Positions 8,223-16,773 of a stretch of 64,000 nucleotides of DNA are shown here, piece after piece; positions within the stretch are counted from its first letter, which is position 1, and every line of letters starts with the position of its first letter. This DNA comes from Cellulomonas sp. Leaf395 (GTDB taxonomy: Bacteria > Actinomycetota > Actinomycetes > Actinomycetales > Cellulomonadaceae): assembly GCF_001424125.1 (NCBI RefSeq), contig NZ_LMQI01000002.1, positions 620,001-684,000 on the forward strand, written 5' to 3'. The translations under genes were made by a program, and so were the position numbers. Below the pieces are notes generated by a model that saw nothing but the letters and a program-made list of their open reading frames with translations, ran no database searches and was not told where the DNA came from.

Positions 8223-9448
8223 CAGGCCCGCCCTCGCAGCAGCGTGGACAGGTCGATCCCCGCACGGGCGAACCGCTCGGGGTGCGGCGGGTAGCCGTCG
8301 GCCCGGACCAGGTGGCCGCCGCGGGCGTGGAAGACGTCGGCGGTCTCCACGATCCCCTGCTCGACCCGGCCGGGAACGGCCACGATCTCGCGGACTGCGC
8401 GCCGTCCCCCGGCATCCAGGTCGAGGTGCACGACGAGGTCGACGGCTGACGCGACGGTGGGGACCACGAACCGGTCCGACACGTTCTCCCCGGCGAGCAG
8501 CGGCAGCGTGCAGAGCTTGGTCAACGCCTCGCGCGCGGAGTTCGCGTGGATCGTACACATCGCCGGCACGCCCGCGTTGAGCGCGATCAGCAGGTCGAGC
8601 GCTTCGGCCTCCCGCACCTCGCCGACGAGCAGCCGGTTCGGCCGCATGCGCAGGGCCTCCTTCACCAGCCGGCGCAACGGGATCTCCCCGGTGCCCTCCA
8701 GGCTGGGCTGCCGGCACTGCATGGCCACCCAGTCCCGCGCGACGAGCCGCAGCTCGAAGACCTCCTCGCACGTGATGACCCGCTCCCGGGCCGGGATCGC
8801 CCCGGCGAGGGCGTTCAGCAGGGTCGTCTTGCCCGCCTGCGTCCCGCCGGAGACGAGCACGTTGAGCCCGGCGCGGACGGACGCCTGCAGAAACGCCGCC
8901 GCGTACGGCGTCAGCGTGCTGAGCCCGACAAGCTCGTCGAGCGTCGTCGCGCGCACCACGTACTTGCGGATGTTCACCGACCAGTGCCGTCGCGTGACGT
9001 CCGGGATCACCGCGTGCAGCCGCTCCCCGCCCGGGAGGCTGGCGTCCACGAACGGGCTGGACAAGTCGAGACGGCGCCCCGACACCTTCAGCATCTTCTC
9101 GACGAGGTCGCGGACCGACGCGTCCGTGAGGATCGTCGTCGTCAGCTCCGCCTCACCGCGCCGTGCGACGAACACCTGCGTCGGCGAGTTGATCCATATC
9201 TCCTCGACCTCCGGGTCGTCGAGGTACTTCTGCAGCGGGCCGAGCCCGGCGACCGCGTCGACCACCGACTTGTGCGCAGCCACGGCGTCGACCAGGGGTG
9301 GGACCGCACCGACGACCGAACGCTCGTCGTAGTCGGCGATGGCGTCGGTGACGAGGGCGACGACGCCGGGCCGGTCCCTGACAGGGTCGAGGCCCCGCCG
9401 CCGGATGAGCTCGCGGACCTCGGTCTCGAGGATCGCCACACCATCCAC
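8222..9448 (-). CDS. tadA: Tad pilus/secretion ATPase TadA (CpaF family)
   Basis: Hexameric ATPase that drives Tad pilus assembly. 408 aa with an N-terminal domain (GLGPLQKYLDDPEVEEIWIN), Walker A GGTQAGKTT, the Asp-box region ITCEEVFELRL, a His box (CTIHANSAREAL) and Walker B (RLLVGEVREAEALDLL). First gene of the Tad operon on the minus strand. The TadZ/CpaE partner that often precedes it is not in this window. The 348-base region upstream separates it from a divergent surface-protein gene. Confidence 0.92.
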   Translation of the reverse strand: MDGVAILETEVRELIRRRGLDPVRDRPGVVALVTDAIADYDERSVVGAVPPLVDAVAAHKSVVDAVAGLGPLQKYLDDPEVEEIWINSPTQVFVARRGEAELTTTILTDASVRDLVEKMLKVSGRRLDLSSPFVDASLPGGERLHAVIPDVTRRHWSVNIRKYVVRATTLDELVGLSTLTPYAAAFLQASVRAGLNVLVSGGTQAGKTTLLNALAGAIPARERVITCEEVFELRLVARDWVAMQCRQPSLEGTGEIPLRRLVKEALRMRPNRLLVGEVREAEALDLLIALNAGVPAMCTIHANSAREALTKLCTLPLLAGENVSDRFVVPTVASAVDLVVHLDLDAGGRRAVREIVAVPGRVEQGIVETADVFHARGGHLVRADGYPPHPERFARAGIDLSTLLRGRA

Positions 9449-9796
9449 GGTGCTCCTCCTCGATTCGCGTCACAGGTGCCCGGTACATCCGTCATGTCCG
9501 GGTTTCACGCTGGCGGGAACCTTAGGGGACATCGCGGGGGTGACACATCCCGCTGTCCACAGACAGAACGCCTCGGCGGGCGCGGGCGAGCACAGGACCT
9601 TGGACCCATGCCCGAGGCAACCGATCCGACGAGACTTGTGGCGACACCGGGCGAGGACGGGTGCCGTCCAGGCGGCCGAGTCCCGCCGCCATCCAGGTCA
9701 GGCCGTGTGTCGGGGCTGGAGCGCCCCACCGACCACCTTGATCGAGCGCCGGGACGAGTCTCGTCACGCGCACCAACACCCCTGAGGACACACCCC
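9449..9796. other. Non-coding region between tadA and a surface-protein gene
   Basis: 348 bases between divergent genes. I see no convincing gene, hairpin or repeat. It must hold the promoters of the Tad operon (minus) and of the LAXTG protein (plus), but no -35/-10 pair stands out. Confidence 0.5.
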
Positions 9797-10516
9797 ATGC
9801 ATGCCCGCACGCTCGCTGCTGCCGTGATCACGGCCGCACTCGTCCTCCTGCCCACCGCCGCGCACGCCGGCTCCGACAGCCCGACCCCTTACACGGTCGC
9901 GGCCGACGGGCTCACGCTGCCCTCCGGCACGACGTTCGAGGCGGACGGCCACATCAACTACCGCGTGACGGCACCCGACGGCACGGGTGCGCAGACCTTC
10001 AACGTCCACCAGGCAGTCCCGCACAATGGCATCTGGCCCGAGGCGGCATATGTCGGGAAGAGCTACTACCCCTGGACGGCCCACCCTCAGTTCGCGGCGG
10101 CGTTCCCCGAGGGGTACTGCGTTGCCTGGGTGCAGGTCAGCCTGTACGACGAGCACTTCGGCGAGGGCGGCCAGCGCCCCGTCTGCACTGACGGCGGCAC
10201 GCCGGCCGGATCGACGGATTCGGGAGAGCTCGAAGGCGCGACGGACACCACCGAAACGATCACCGCGCCCGACTCGACCGACGTGAGCGGCCCGACGGTG
10301 CCTGGCAGTCCGGTCGAGCCCGCGTCGCCGGACACCCAGGTGCTCGCCGCGGACAGCTCCTTCCGGAGCGAGGTCCTCGCGGACTCGACGGGCCAACTCG
10401 CGTCGACGGGCGTCGCGACGGGCCCCCTGGTCATGGCTGGGCTCGCCGCACTCGTCGCCGGCACGGCCCTCCTGGTGATGGTCCGTCGGCGGGACGACCA
10501 GGAGACCGCGAGCTGA
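9797..10516 (+). CDS. Secreted surface protein with LAXTG cell-wall sorting signal
   Basis: Probable cell-wall-anchored protein of unknown function. 239 aa: a signal peptide (residues 1-24, cleavage after AAHA), a mature domain of about 110 residues with a cysteine pair (Cys108 and Cys130), a Ser/Thr/Pro-rich linker (about 133-198), then LASTG (201-205), a hydrophobic helix (209-229) and a basic tail RRRDD. LAXTG is the sorting motif used by class E sortases of high-GC actinobacteria. The domain contains VNYR-like and CVAWVQV stretches that I cannot assign. No sortase gene is in the window. ATG 9797 was chosen because the signal peptide begins there. Confidence 0.85.
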   Translation: MHARTLAAAVITAALVLLPTAAHAGSDSPTPYTVAADGLTLPSGTTFEADGHINYRVTAPDGTGAQTFNVHQAVPHNGIWPEAAYVGKSYYPWTAHPQFAAAFPEGYCVAWVQVSLYDEHFGEGGQRPVCTDGGTPAGSTDSGELEGATDTTETITAPDSTDVSGPTVPGSPVEPASPDTQVLAADSSFRSEVLADSTGQLASTGVATGPLVMAGLAALVAGTALLVMVRRRDDQETAS

Positions 10517-10557
10517 ACCGCGTGCGGACGGTCCCGCGCTGAGCGCACCGCGCCCGC

Positions 10558-10563
10558 TAGCGT
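10558..10563 (+). promoter_or_regulatory. TAGCGT -10 box, leaderless epimerase gene
   Basis: TAGCGT ends 6 bases before GTG 10570. This favours 10570 over the in-frame GTG at 10564, which directly abuts the box. Confidence 0.5.
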
Positions 10564-10569
10564 GTGAGC

Positions 10570-11490
10570 GTGTCCACGACTCTCACCACCCCCCTGCCGA
10601 CCGGCCGCCAGCACGTCCTCGAGCTCGGGGGTCAGCGCGCTGTCGTCACCGCCGTCGGCGCGAGCCTGCGCGAGTACACGGTCGACGGCCGCGACGTCGT
10701 CCTGCCCTTCGACGAGTCGGAGATCCCGCCGGCGTTCTCCGGTGCCGTCCTCGCCCCGTGGCCCAACCGTCTGCGCGACGGCGTGTACTCCTACGACGGG
10801 AAGACGTTCGAGGTCCCGCTCACGGAGCACCTCCGGCACACCGCGCTGCACGGGCTGGTCGATCACGCCACCTTCGAGACGACCGCCGCCACGGCGACGT
10901 CCGTGACGCTCGAGCACGTCATCGTCCCGACCCACGGGTACCCGTGGCCGGTACGCGTGCGGCTCACGTACACGCTGACCAGCACCGGCCTGCACGTGAC
11001 GGCGGAGGGGACGAATCTCGGCGCGACGACGGCGCCGTACGGCATCGGGTTCCACCCGTGGCTGTCACCCGGCGACGGTGACCTCGACGACTGCACGTTG
11101 CAGGTCGACGCTGCGCGGCACGTGACTGTCGACGACCGGCTGCTGCCGACGGGGACGGAGCGCACGTCCGGCGACACCGAGCTGCGGTCCCCGCGGTCGC
11201 TGCGAGGTCTCGACCTGGACGACGCGTGGATCGACGTCGTCCGTGACCCCGACGGACTGTCCTGGATCCGGCTGGGCTGCCCGGACGGGCGGACGGTCGC
11301 GATGTGGGCGGACGCCGCGACGATGGCCTGGCAGGTGTGTACGGGCGACGCGGTGGCTCAGATCGCACGTCGGGGGATGGCCGCGGAGCCGATGACCTGC
11401 ATCGCCGACGCGTTCCGGACCGGCAACGACCTGGTGCACCTGGCGCCGGGCGCCAGCCACACGATCACCTGGGGTCTCGCGCTCCTCTGA
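10570..11490 (+). CDS. Aldose 1-epimerase family protein (galactose mutarotase-like)
   Basis: Interconverts alpha and beta anomers of hexoses, or a related sugar epimerisation. 306 aa with the galactose-mutarotase-like beta-sandwich. Conserved pieces are APWPNR (substrate-binding Asn-Arg), HTALHG (first His), GFHPWL (second His) and the C-terminal catalytic Glu in AAEPMTC. This matches the shorter YihR/YphB-like group rather than classical GalM. Substrate is unknown. It stands alone, with a TAGCGT box and likely leaderless start. Confidence 0.88.
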   Translation: MSTTLTTPLPTGRQHVLELGGQRAVVTAVGASLREYTVDGRDVVLPFDESEIPPAFSGAVLAPWPNRLRDGVYSYDGKTFEVPLTEHLRHTALHGLVDHATFETTAATATSVTLEHVIVPTHGYPWPVRVRLTYTLTSTGLHVTAEGTNLGATTAPYGIGFHPWLSPGDGDLDDCTLQVDAARHVTVDDRLLPTGTERTSGDTELRSPRSLRGLDLDDAWIDVVRDPDGLSWIRLGCPDGRTVAMWADAATMAWQVCTGDAVAQIARRGMAAEPMTCIADAFRTGNDLVHLAPGASHTITWGLALL

Positions 11491-11522
11491 GCGGGGACGG
11501 ACCCTGCACGAACGCAGCCGGC

Positions 11523-12893
11523 TCAGCCGTCGTAGTACTCGCCGTCGGCCTGGACGCCCTTCGTGAACTCCCAGTGCCAGCGCTCGTACGGGCCGCTGCC
11601 GCCGGGCTGCGCCCAGGCGGGGTTCTCCCAGCCGTACGTCGGTGCGTTCTCAGTGATCCAGCGCCACTTCGCGCCCGACGTCTGGTCCTGGCAGAGGTCG
11701 ACGGCGAGGCCCCAGCCGTGGTTGCTCTTGCCGGGAACGGCGGCGAGGCCGCCCTTCTGCGCCTTCACCGACCGCTGCTCGGCCAGCGTGCGGTACCCGC
11801 CGCTGATGCACAGGTCGCCGCCGAACCGTGCGGCAAACGCCTGGTTGAGCTCCGCGAGGGAGACCGCCGCATCCGCGCGCAGCTTCGTGTGGTTGTCCCA
11901 GAGGTTGCACAGGTCGGCGGTCTTGAGCAGCCCGTTCTGGCCGGCGGGGCGCATCGACCCGTCGCAGCCGGGGAGCGCGGAACGTTCCTCGGTCCGGCTG
12001 GCGGTGGCCAGGTCCCGCGCCTGCAGGGCACCGTCGGTCGGCATCAGCGACGTCGGGGGCAGCGCGGAGAGCGGCGCCCCCGCCAGCGCCGAGACGGTGG
12101 TGGGAAGGGTGGAGTCCGCGAGGGCGTCAGAGCCGAACGCCACGGGGCTGGGCACGAGCCCCTGGCTGACCGGGATGACGACCGTGATGCCCGCCAGGAC
12201 ACCGAGGACACTGAGCCGCGCGGCGACGCGGGTTGACTTGCGGGAGCGGCGAGGGACGGTCCCGTGCGCGGTGACCTCGAGCTCGGGCACGTCCTCGACC
12301 CCACCCGCCGGGGCAGCAGGCGTGAGCACGACCGGCTCCGGGGCGACCGGCTCAGGCGCGTCGATCCGGATGGCCGCGGTGGGCGCCACTGCCCGGACCA
12401 CCGTCGGGACGGTCGGCGCGACCGGCGCCTGGACCTGCGCAGGCAAGGTCGGGAGGGGCGTGGGAGTCGGCGCGGCGCTGAAGGGCGCCGGGGTCGCGGA
12501 CCAGTGCGGGGAGGGCGCTGCGGGTGCCGCTGCGCGGGTCTGCGGCGGGGCCGCCGGCGCGGCCGCGCTGGCCGCAGGGGTGACTGGAGCGGCGGCTCGG
12601 ACCTGCGCCGGGGTTGCCGGCGCGGCGGCGCGCGTCTGTGGTCCGGCCGACCAGGCGGAGCGGGACTGCTGCGCGGGCGCGGATCGCGCGATCGCTTCGG
12701 TGCCGGGCGTGGACCGAGGCGGTGCGGCGGGTCCGTGGTGCGCCCAGGACGGCACGTGGTGCGCGGCCGGGGAGTGGGGACCCGGGCGCGTGCCGGTCAC
12801 GGGGATGGACCCGGACTCGGACCGCCGCTGGGCCTCACGGAGGCTGCGACGGGTGGGGGGCGTCGTCACTGGCTCCTCGCTGTGCGACCCCAC
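11523..12893 (-). CDS. Membrane-anchored M15 family D-alanyl-D-alanine carboxypeptidase (VanY-like)
   Basis: Probable peptidoglycan peptide trimming enzyme. 456 aa: a cytoplasmic, Ala/Pro/Thr-rich N-terminal region of about 210 residues, one membrane helix (LSVLGVLAGITVVIPVSQG), then an extracytoplasmic region and a C-terminal VanY domain. The zinc ligands and catalytic Glu are seen in SNHGWGLAVDLC and RWHWEF. The N-terminal half is repetitive in AAP/TP and lacks a known fold. Two starts are plausible: GTG 12893 (GGAGGT upstream) and GTG 12869 (GAGGAG upstream, giving TTPPTRRSLREAQRR). Expressed from the promoter at 12983-13011. Confidence 0.88.
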   Translation of the reverse strand: MGSHSEEPVTTPPTRRSLREAQRRSESGSIPVTGTRPGPHSPAAHHVPSWAHHGPAAPPRSTPGTEAIARSAPAQQSRSAWSAGPQTRAAAPATPAQVRAAAPVTPAASAAAPAAPPQTRAAAPAAPSPHWSATPAPFSAAPTPTPLPTLPAQVQAPVAPTVPTVVRAVAPTAAIRIDAPEPVAPEPVVLTPAAPAGGVEDVPELEVTAHGTVPRRSRKSTRVAARLSVLGVLAGITVVIPVSQGLVPSPVAFGSDALADSTLPTTVSALAGAPLSALPPTSLMPTDGALQARDLATASRTEERSALPGCDGSMRPAGQNGLLKTADLCNLWDNHTKLRADAAVSLAELNQAFAARFGGDLCISGGYRTLAEQRSVKAQKGGLAAVPGKSNHGWGLAVDLCQDQTSGAKWRWITENAPTYGWENPAWAQPGGSGPYERWHWEFTKGVQADGEYYDG

Positions 12894-12982
12894 GACACCT
12901 CCAGTCCTTCACGCGTCTCTGATCTGCCGCGACGTCGTCGTCGGGCGCGCTATAGGCGACCCCGGCGACCTGCGGTCACGAA

Positions 12983-13011
12983 ACCATAACGGCTCGTAGA
13001 CGCGCTTCCAA
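12983..13011 (-). promoter_or_regulatory. Sigma-70-like promoter of the VanY-like gene
   Basis: On the minus strand TTGGAA (13006-13011) and TATGGT (12983-12988) are 17 bases apart, a near-consensus housekeeping promoter. Transcription would start near 12976, leaving a leader of roughly 80 bases. The palindrome TCTGGAC-N9-GTCCAGA lies just upstream of the -35 box (13015-13037) and may bind an activator or repressor. Confidence 0.55.
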
Positions 13012-13116
13012 CCCTCTGGACGCTCGTCCAGTCCAGAGACCGGACCTTCGGGGCGACACGCGGCGCGACACGCCGAACCACCTTCCGGCGAGTTCCCAGA
13101 CGCTCCCCGCTCGGAG

Positions 13117-13272
13117 CTACCGCACACGGAGGAGTCGTGAGCGACGACGCGCCCGGACCGCCTCAGCCGACGCGCTCGGGCTCAACCGCGTCACCCCGTA
13201 CGACCGCGCGAGAGCGTCCGCGACGGCTCGCGCGTCGGCGTCGCGCTCCGCCGTCGGGACGGGCGGCAGCAA
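13117..13272 (-). CDS. Doubtful small ORF, 51 residues
   Basis: Reading from TTG 13272, this frame has gene-like third-position GC (about 84%) and a TAGCGT box 7 bases before the TTG, the same spacing as leaderless genes elsewhere in the window. The product would be soluble, Ala/Arg-rich, with ERDADARAVADALARSYGV. I recognise no family. A TTG start without a Shine-Dalgarno site is weak, so it may be noise. Confidence 0.25.
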   Translation of the reverse strand: MLPPVPTAERDADARAVADALARSYGVTRLSPSASAEAVRARRRSRLLRVR

Positions 13273-13347
13273 TCCGACGACGCTAGCGGACCGCCCGGTC
13301 CGGGCCCGTGACCTCTCCGACGGCGCGGAAGCACCGCACACGACCGG

Positions 13348-14391
13348 TCACGACAGCTGGCCTCGCTGCATCGCATCGCGCACCTCGCCCACGAGCTCCT
13401 CGAGGATGTCCTCGAGGAACACGACACCCACGGTGCGCCCGTCCTCGTCGACCCGCGCCAGGTGCGCCCCCGACCGCTGCATGGCCGCGAGCGCGTCCTC
13501 CACCTCGTCCTGCGGCCCGACGACCGCGAGCGCCCGCACCCGCCACGGCGGCACGGGGACGGTTCGCGCGGGCTCGTCGGCGTACAGGACGTCCTTCAGG
13601 TGCAGGTACCCCGTCGGCACGCCCGCGTCGTCGACGACCGGGAACCGGCTGAACCCGGTCCGGGCGACGAGCCGCTCGACGTCCTCGGGCGTGCTGCCGT
13701 CGCCGACGGTCACCAGCGAGCCGGTCCTGATCATGACGTCGGCGGCGGTGCGGTCCGAGAACTCCAGCGCACCGGCCAGCAGCCCTTGCTCGTCGTCGAG
13801 GAGACCCTCCGCCTGCGACCGCTCGACGATCGACTGGACCTCCTGCGCGGTGAACGCGGAGGCCACCTCGTCCTTGGGCTCGACCCCGAACAGCCGCAGC
13901 GTGTGGTTCGCGATCCAGTTCAACGCCCAGATGAGGGGCCGCACGACGCGGGCGACCCAGACGAGCGGAGGGCCGAAGAGCAGGACCGCGCGATCGGGTC
14001 CGGCGACGGCGAGGTTCTTGGGCACCATCTCGCCGAGCACGACGTGCAGGTAGACCACGATCGCGAGCGAGAGGACGAACGAGATCGGGTGGGTGAGGCT
14101 ATCGCTGACGCCGAGCGCGTGCAGCGGCGCTTCGATGAGGTGCGCGATCGCCGGTTCCGCCACCACCCCGAGGCTCGTCGAGCACACCGTGATGCCCAGC
14201 TGGGCGCACGCGAGCATCAAGGAGACGTTCTCCATCGCCCACAGGACCGTCGTGGCGCGGCGGTCGCCCTCGCGCGCGAGGGGCTCGATGGCACTGCGGC
14301 GGGCGGAGATGATGGCGAACTCGGCGCCGACGAAGAACGCGTTCGCGGCGAGCAGGAGAGCGCCGAGGACCAGCGCCAGCGACGAGCTCAT
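13348..14391 (-). CDS. CNNM/CorC-family membrane protein (DUF21 plus CBS pair)
   Basis: Predicted transporter of the CNNM/CorB-like family, linked in other bacteria to magnesium efflux or to resistance functions. 347 aa: N-terminal DUF21 transmembrane domain (residues 1-165, with GEMVPKNLAVA), then a CBS-pair domain (DVMIRTGSLVTV, TGFSRFPVVDD, GVVFLEDILEELVG). It lacks the C-terminal CorC_HlyC domain found in its neighbour. Start ATG 14391 overlaps the upstream gene stop by 4 bases. Together the two probably form a heteromeric complex. Confidence 0.9.
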   Translation of the reverse strand: MSSSLALVLGALLLAANAFFVGAEFAIISARRSAIEPLAREGDRRATTVLWAMENVSLMLACAQLGITVCSTSLGVVAEPAIAHLIEAPLHALGVSDSLTHPISFVLSLAIVVYLHVVLGEMVPKNLAVAGPDRAVLLFGPPLVWVARVVRPLIWALNWIANHTLRLFGVEPKDEVASAFTAQEVQSIVERSQAEGLLDDEQGLLAGALEFSDRTAADVMIRTGSLVTVGDGSTPEDVERLVARTGFSRFPVVDDAGVPTGYLHLKDVLYADEPARTVPVPPWRVRALAVVGPQDEVEDALAAMQRSGAHLARVDEDGRTVGVVFLEDILEELVGEVRDAMQRGQLS

Positions 14392-15710
14392 GACTCGTCC
14401 TCGTCGTCGTCGGTCTCGACTGCGCGCACGCGCACCCTCTCGACCCGCCGTCCGGCCATGGCCTCGACCTGGAGCAGGACCCGGTCGACGACGATCTCGT
14501 CGCCGGTGCTCGGGATCCGGCCCAGCTCGGACATGAGGAGCCCGCCGAGGGTCTCGTAGGGGCCGTCCGCGGGAACGCGCAGGCCGGTGACCTCCGCCAG
14601 CTCGTCGGGGCGCAGCACGCCCGGCAGCAGCCACGAGCCGTCGGCCGAGCGCGTGGTGGAGGTGCGTCGACGGTCGTGCTCGTCGGCGACGTCCCCGACG
14701 AGCTCCTCCACGACGTCCTCGAGCGTGACCACCCCGGACGTCCCGCCGTACTCGTCGACGACGACGGCCATCTGCAGGCCCAGCTCGCGCAGCTCGACGA
14801 GCAGGGGTCCCAGGTGCACGGTCTCCGGCACCCGCGGTGCCTCCACCATGAGGGCGGCCGACGGCACGTCGGACCTGCGCTCGTAGGGGACCCCGATGGC
14901 GCGGCGCAGGTGCACCAGGCCGACGATGTCATCGCTCGAGTCACCGATGACGGGGAAGCGGGAGTGCCCGGTGCGGCGGGCCAGGTCGATGACGTCGGCC
15001 GCCGACTCCTCGCGCCGCACGACGACGAGCCGCAGGCGGTCCGTCATCACGTCGACCGCGGTGAGCTCGGTGAACTCGATCGAGTTGGTGAGCAGCGTCG
15101 CGGTGGACTCGTCCAGCGTGCCGACCTCTGCCGAGCGTCGCACCAGAGCGGCGAGCTCCTGGGGCGACCGGCCGCCGGACAGCTCCTCGCGCGGTTCGAC
15201 CCCGAAGCTTCGGAGCAGCGTGTTCGCGCTGCCGTTGAACGCGACGATGAGCGGGCGCAAGGCGCTGGTGAAGCCGCGCTGCAGCGGCGCGACCATGCGG
15301 GCCGTGGGCAGAGGCCGGCTGATCGCGAGGTTCTTCGGGATGAGCTCACCGACGACCATCGAGAAGCCGTTGACCAGGATGATCGCCAGGATGCCCGCGA
15401 CGATGCCGCCCACCACCTGACCGAGCACGGACTCCTCGAGCGGGAGCTGCAGCAGTCGCACGACCGCCGGCTGGGTGGTGTACCCGAGCAGGATCGTGGT
15501 CAGCGTGATGCCGAGCTGAGCGCCGGAGAGCTCGGTCGAGAGGCGGCGCAGGGCCTTGATGACCGACTGGCTGCGGCGGTCGTCGGGCGAGGCCTGGCTC
15601 TCGACCAGCCCGGGGTCGAGCGTCACGAGCGAGAACTCGCTGGCGACGAACACCGCGGTGCCGAGCGTGAGCAGGATGCCCAGCCCGACCAGGAGCCACT
15701 CGATCAGCAC
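14388..15710 (-). CDS. CNNM/CorC-family membrane protein (DUF21, CBS, CorC_HlyC)
   Basis: Longer partner of the gene at 13348. 440 aa: DUF21 transmembrane domain with FSMVVGELIPKNLAIS, a CBS pair (VDVMTDRLRLVVV, RTGHSRFPVIGD, GGTSGVVTLEDVVEELVG) and a C-terminal CorC_HlyC domain (about 345-425; LRVPADGPYETLGGLL). Magnesium or cobalt transport is the usual inference; older hemolysin names are not supported. ATG 15710 begins a hydrophobic segment directly. First gene of this two-gene operon. Confidence 0.92.
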   Translation of the reverse strand: MLIEWLLVGLGILLTLGTAVFVASEFSLVTLDPGLVESQASPDDRRSQSVIKALRRLSTELSGAQLGITLTTILLGYTTQPAVVRLLQLPLEESVLGQVVGGIVAGILAIILVNGFSMVVGELIPKNLAISRPLPTARMVAPLQRGFTSALRPLIVAFNGSANTLLRSFGVEPREELSGGRSPQELAALVRRSAEVGTLDESTATLLTNSIEFTELTAVDVMTDRLRLVVVRREESAADVIDLARRTGHSRFPVIGDSSDDIVGLVHLRRAIGVPYERRSDVPSAALMVEAPRVPETVHLGPLLVELRELGLQMAVVVDEYGGTSGVVTLEDVVEELVGDVADEHDRRRTSTTRSADGSWLLPGVLRPDELAEVTGLRVPADGPYETLGGLLMSELGRIPSTGDEIVVDRVLLQVEAMAGRRVERVRVRAVETDDDEDES

Positions 15711-15978
15711 GCCGTGCCGCCGTTCGGACGTCGAGGGTCACGACGAACGCCGACCCGGAGGTCGGCGCTGGTGAGGGCAGAAGAGAAAGATGAGTAAGGG
15801 CAGAGGTGGCCGGCAAGATCTCCCCCGGGCGCATCGGCCCGGGCGGGACGCCGGCAGCGACTTGAGCTGCTCATGGTGGGCTCGATCATACGGGCGGCTG
15901 CGCGTCTGCACACGGCCGGTGGACGCACGGGAGCGTCATCAGAGGTTTTTCTTGGCGTCCCTGTGCCACCCTGGCGAC

Positions 15979-16773
15979 ATGGCGAACGTGAGCGGTGGGC
16001 CGACGACGGCGGCCGGCGGAGCTGCCGGCACAACGGTCCTGGTGGTGGAGGACGAACCGGCCATTGCCCAGGCGATAGTGCACCGGCTCTCGGCCGAGGG
16101 CTGGACGGTCGAGGCTGTCGGCGACGGGCTCGCCGGGGTCAGTGCGGCGTCGCGGCTGCGACCTGACGTCGTCGTGCTCGACGTGATGCTGCCCGGCATC
16201 GACGGGCTCGAGGTGTGCCGGCGGATCCAGGCCGAGCGGCCGGTCCCGGTGCTGATGCTCACCGCCCGCGACGACGAGACCGACATGCTGATCGGCCTCG
16301 GCGTCGGCGCCGACGACTACATGACGAAGCCGTTCTCGATGCGCGAGCTGGTGGCTCGGACCAAGGCGCTGCTGCGCCGCACCGAGCGCGCCACGCGGGC
16401 CGCCGAGATGGCGTCCGCCGAGCAGCCCGACCCCCCGCTCGTCCTGGGTGACGTGACCGTGGACCGTGCCCAGCGACGCGTGCTGCGCGGGGACAGCGAG
16501 GTGCATCTGACCCCGACGGAGTTCGACCTCCTGCTCGCACTGGCGGCGACACCGCGCACCGTACTGACCCGTGAGCGGCTGCTCGCGGAGGTGTGGGACT
16601 GGGTCGACGCCAGCGGCACCCGCACGGTGGACTCCCACATCAAGGCCCTGCGCCGCAAGCTCGGCCCCGACCTGATCCGCACGGTGCACGGGGTCGGGTA
16701 CGCGTTCGAGCCGAGCGACGCCACCCCTGGTGCCGATCGGCCCAGCGGGGCGAGCATCCCCGAGGGCGCGTGA
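15979..16773 (+). CDS. Two-component response regulator, OmpR/PhoB family
   Basis: DNA-binding transcription factor activated by phosphorylation. 264 aa: receiver domain (about 18-135) with acidic pocket VEDE, phospho-acceptor Asp68 in VVLDVMLPG, Thr in MLTARDD and Lys in MTKPFS, then a winged-helix domain (about 165-255, LTPTEFDLLLALA, SHIKALRRKLG, VHGVGYAFE). The start is ATG 15979, where a non-conserved Gly/Ala/Thr stretch precedes the receiver. It overlaps the kinase gene by 4 bases (GTGA), so the two form a cognate pair. Confidence 0.95.
   Translation: MANVSGGPTTAAGGAAGTTVLVVEDEPAIAQAIVHRLSAEGWTVEAVGDGLAGVSAASRLRPDVVVLDVMLPGIDGLEVCRRIQAERPVPVLMLTARDDETDMLIGLGVGADDYMTKPFSMRELVARTKALLRRTERATRAAEMASAEQPDPPLVLGDVTVDRAQRRVLRGDSEVHLTPTEFDLLLALAATPRTVLTRERLLAEVWDWVDASGTRTVDSHIKALRRKLGPDLIRTVHGVGYAFEPSDATPGADRPSGASIPEGA

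Larger units (their letters stand above)
12894..13347. other. Intergenic region with promoter, palindrome and only doubtful small ORFs
   Basis: 454 bases between two minus-strand genes. It contains the VanY promoter (12983-13011), an inverted repeat TCTGGAC-N9-GTCCAGA (13015-13037), and overlapping short ORFs on both strands that I do not accept as proven genes (see 13117-13272). The rest shows nothing I can name. Confidence 0.5.

Noticed and set aside
13137..13286. 49-codon plus-strand ORF after GGAGGAG
   Set aside because: Despite a good ribosome site, its third-position GC (about 67%) is low for this genome and the product is a Pro/Arg-rich string without a family.
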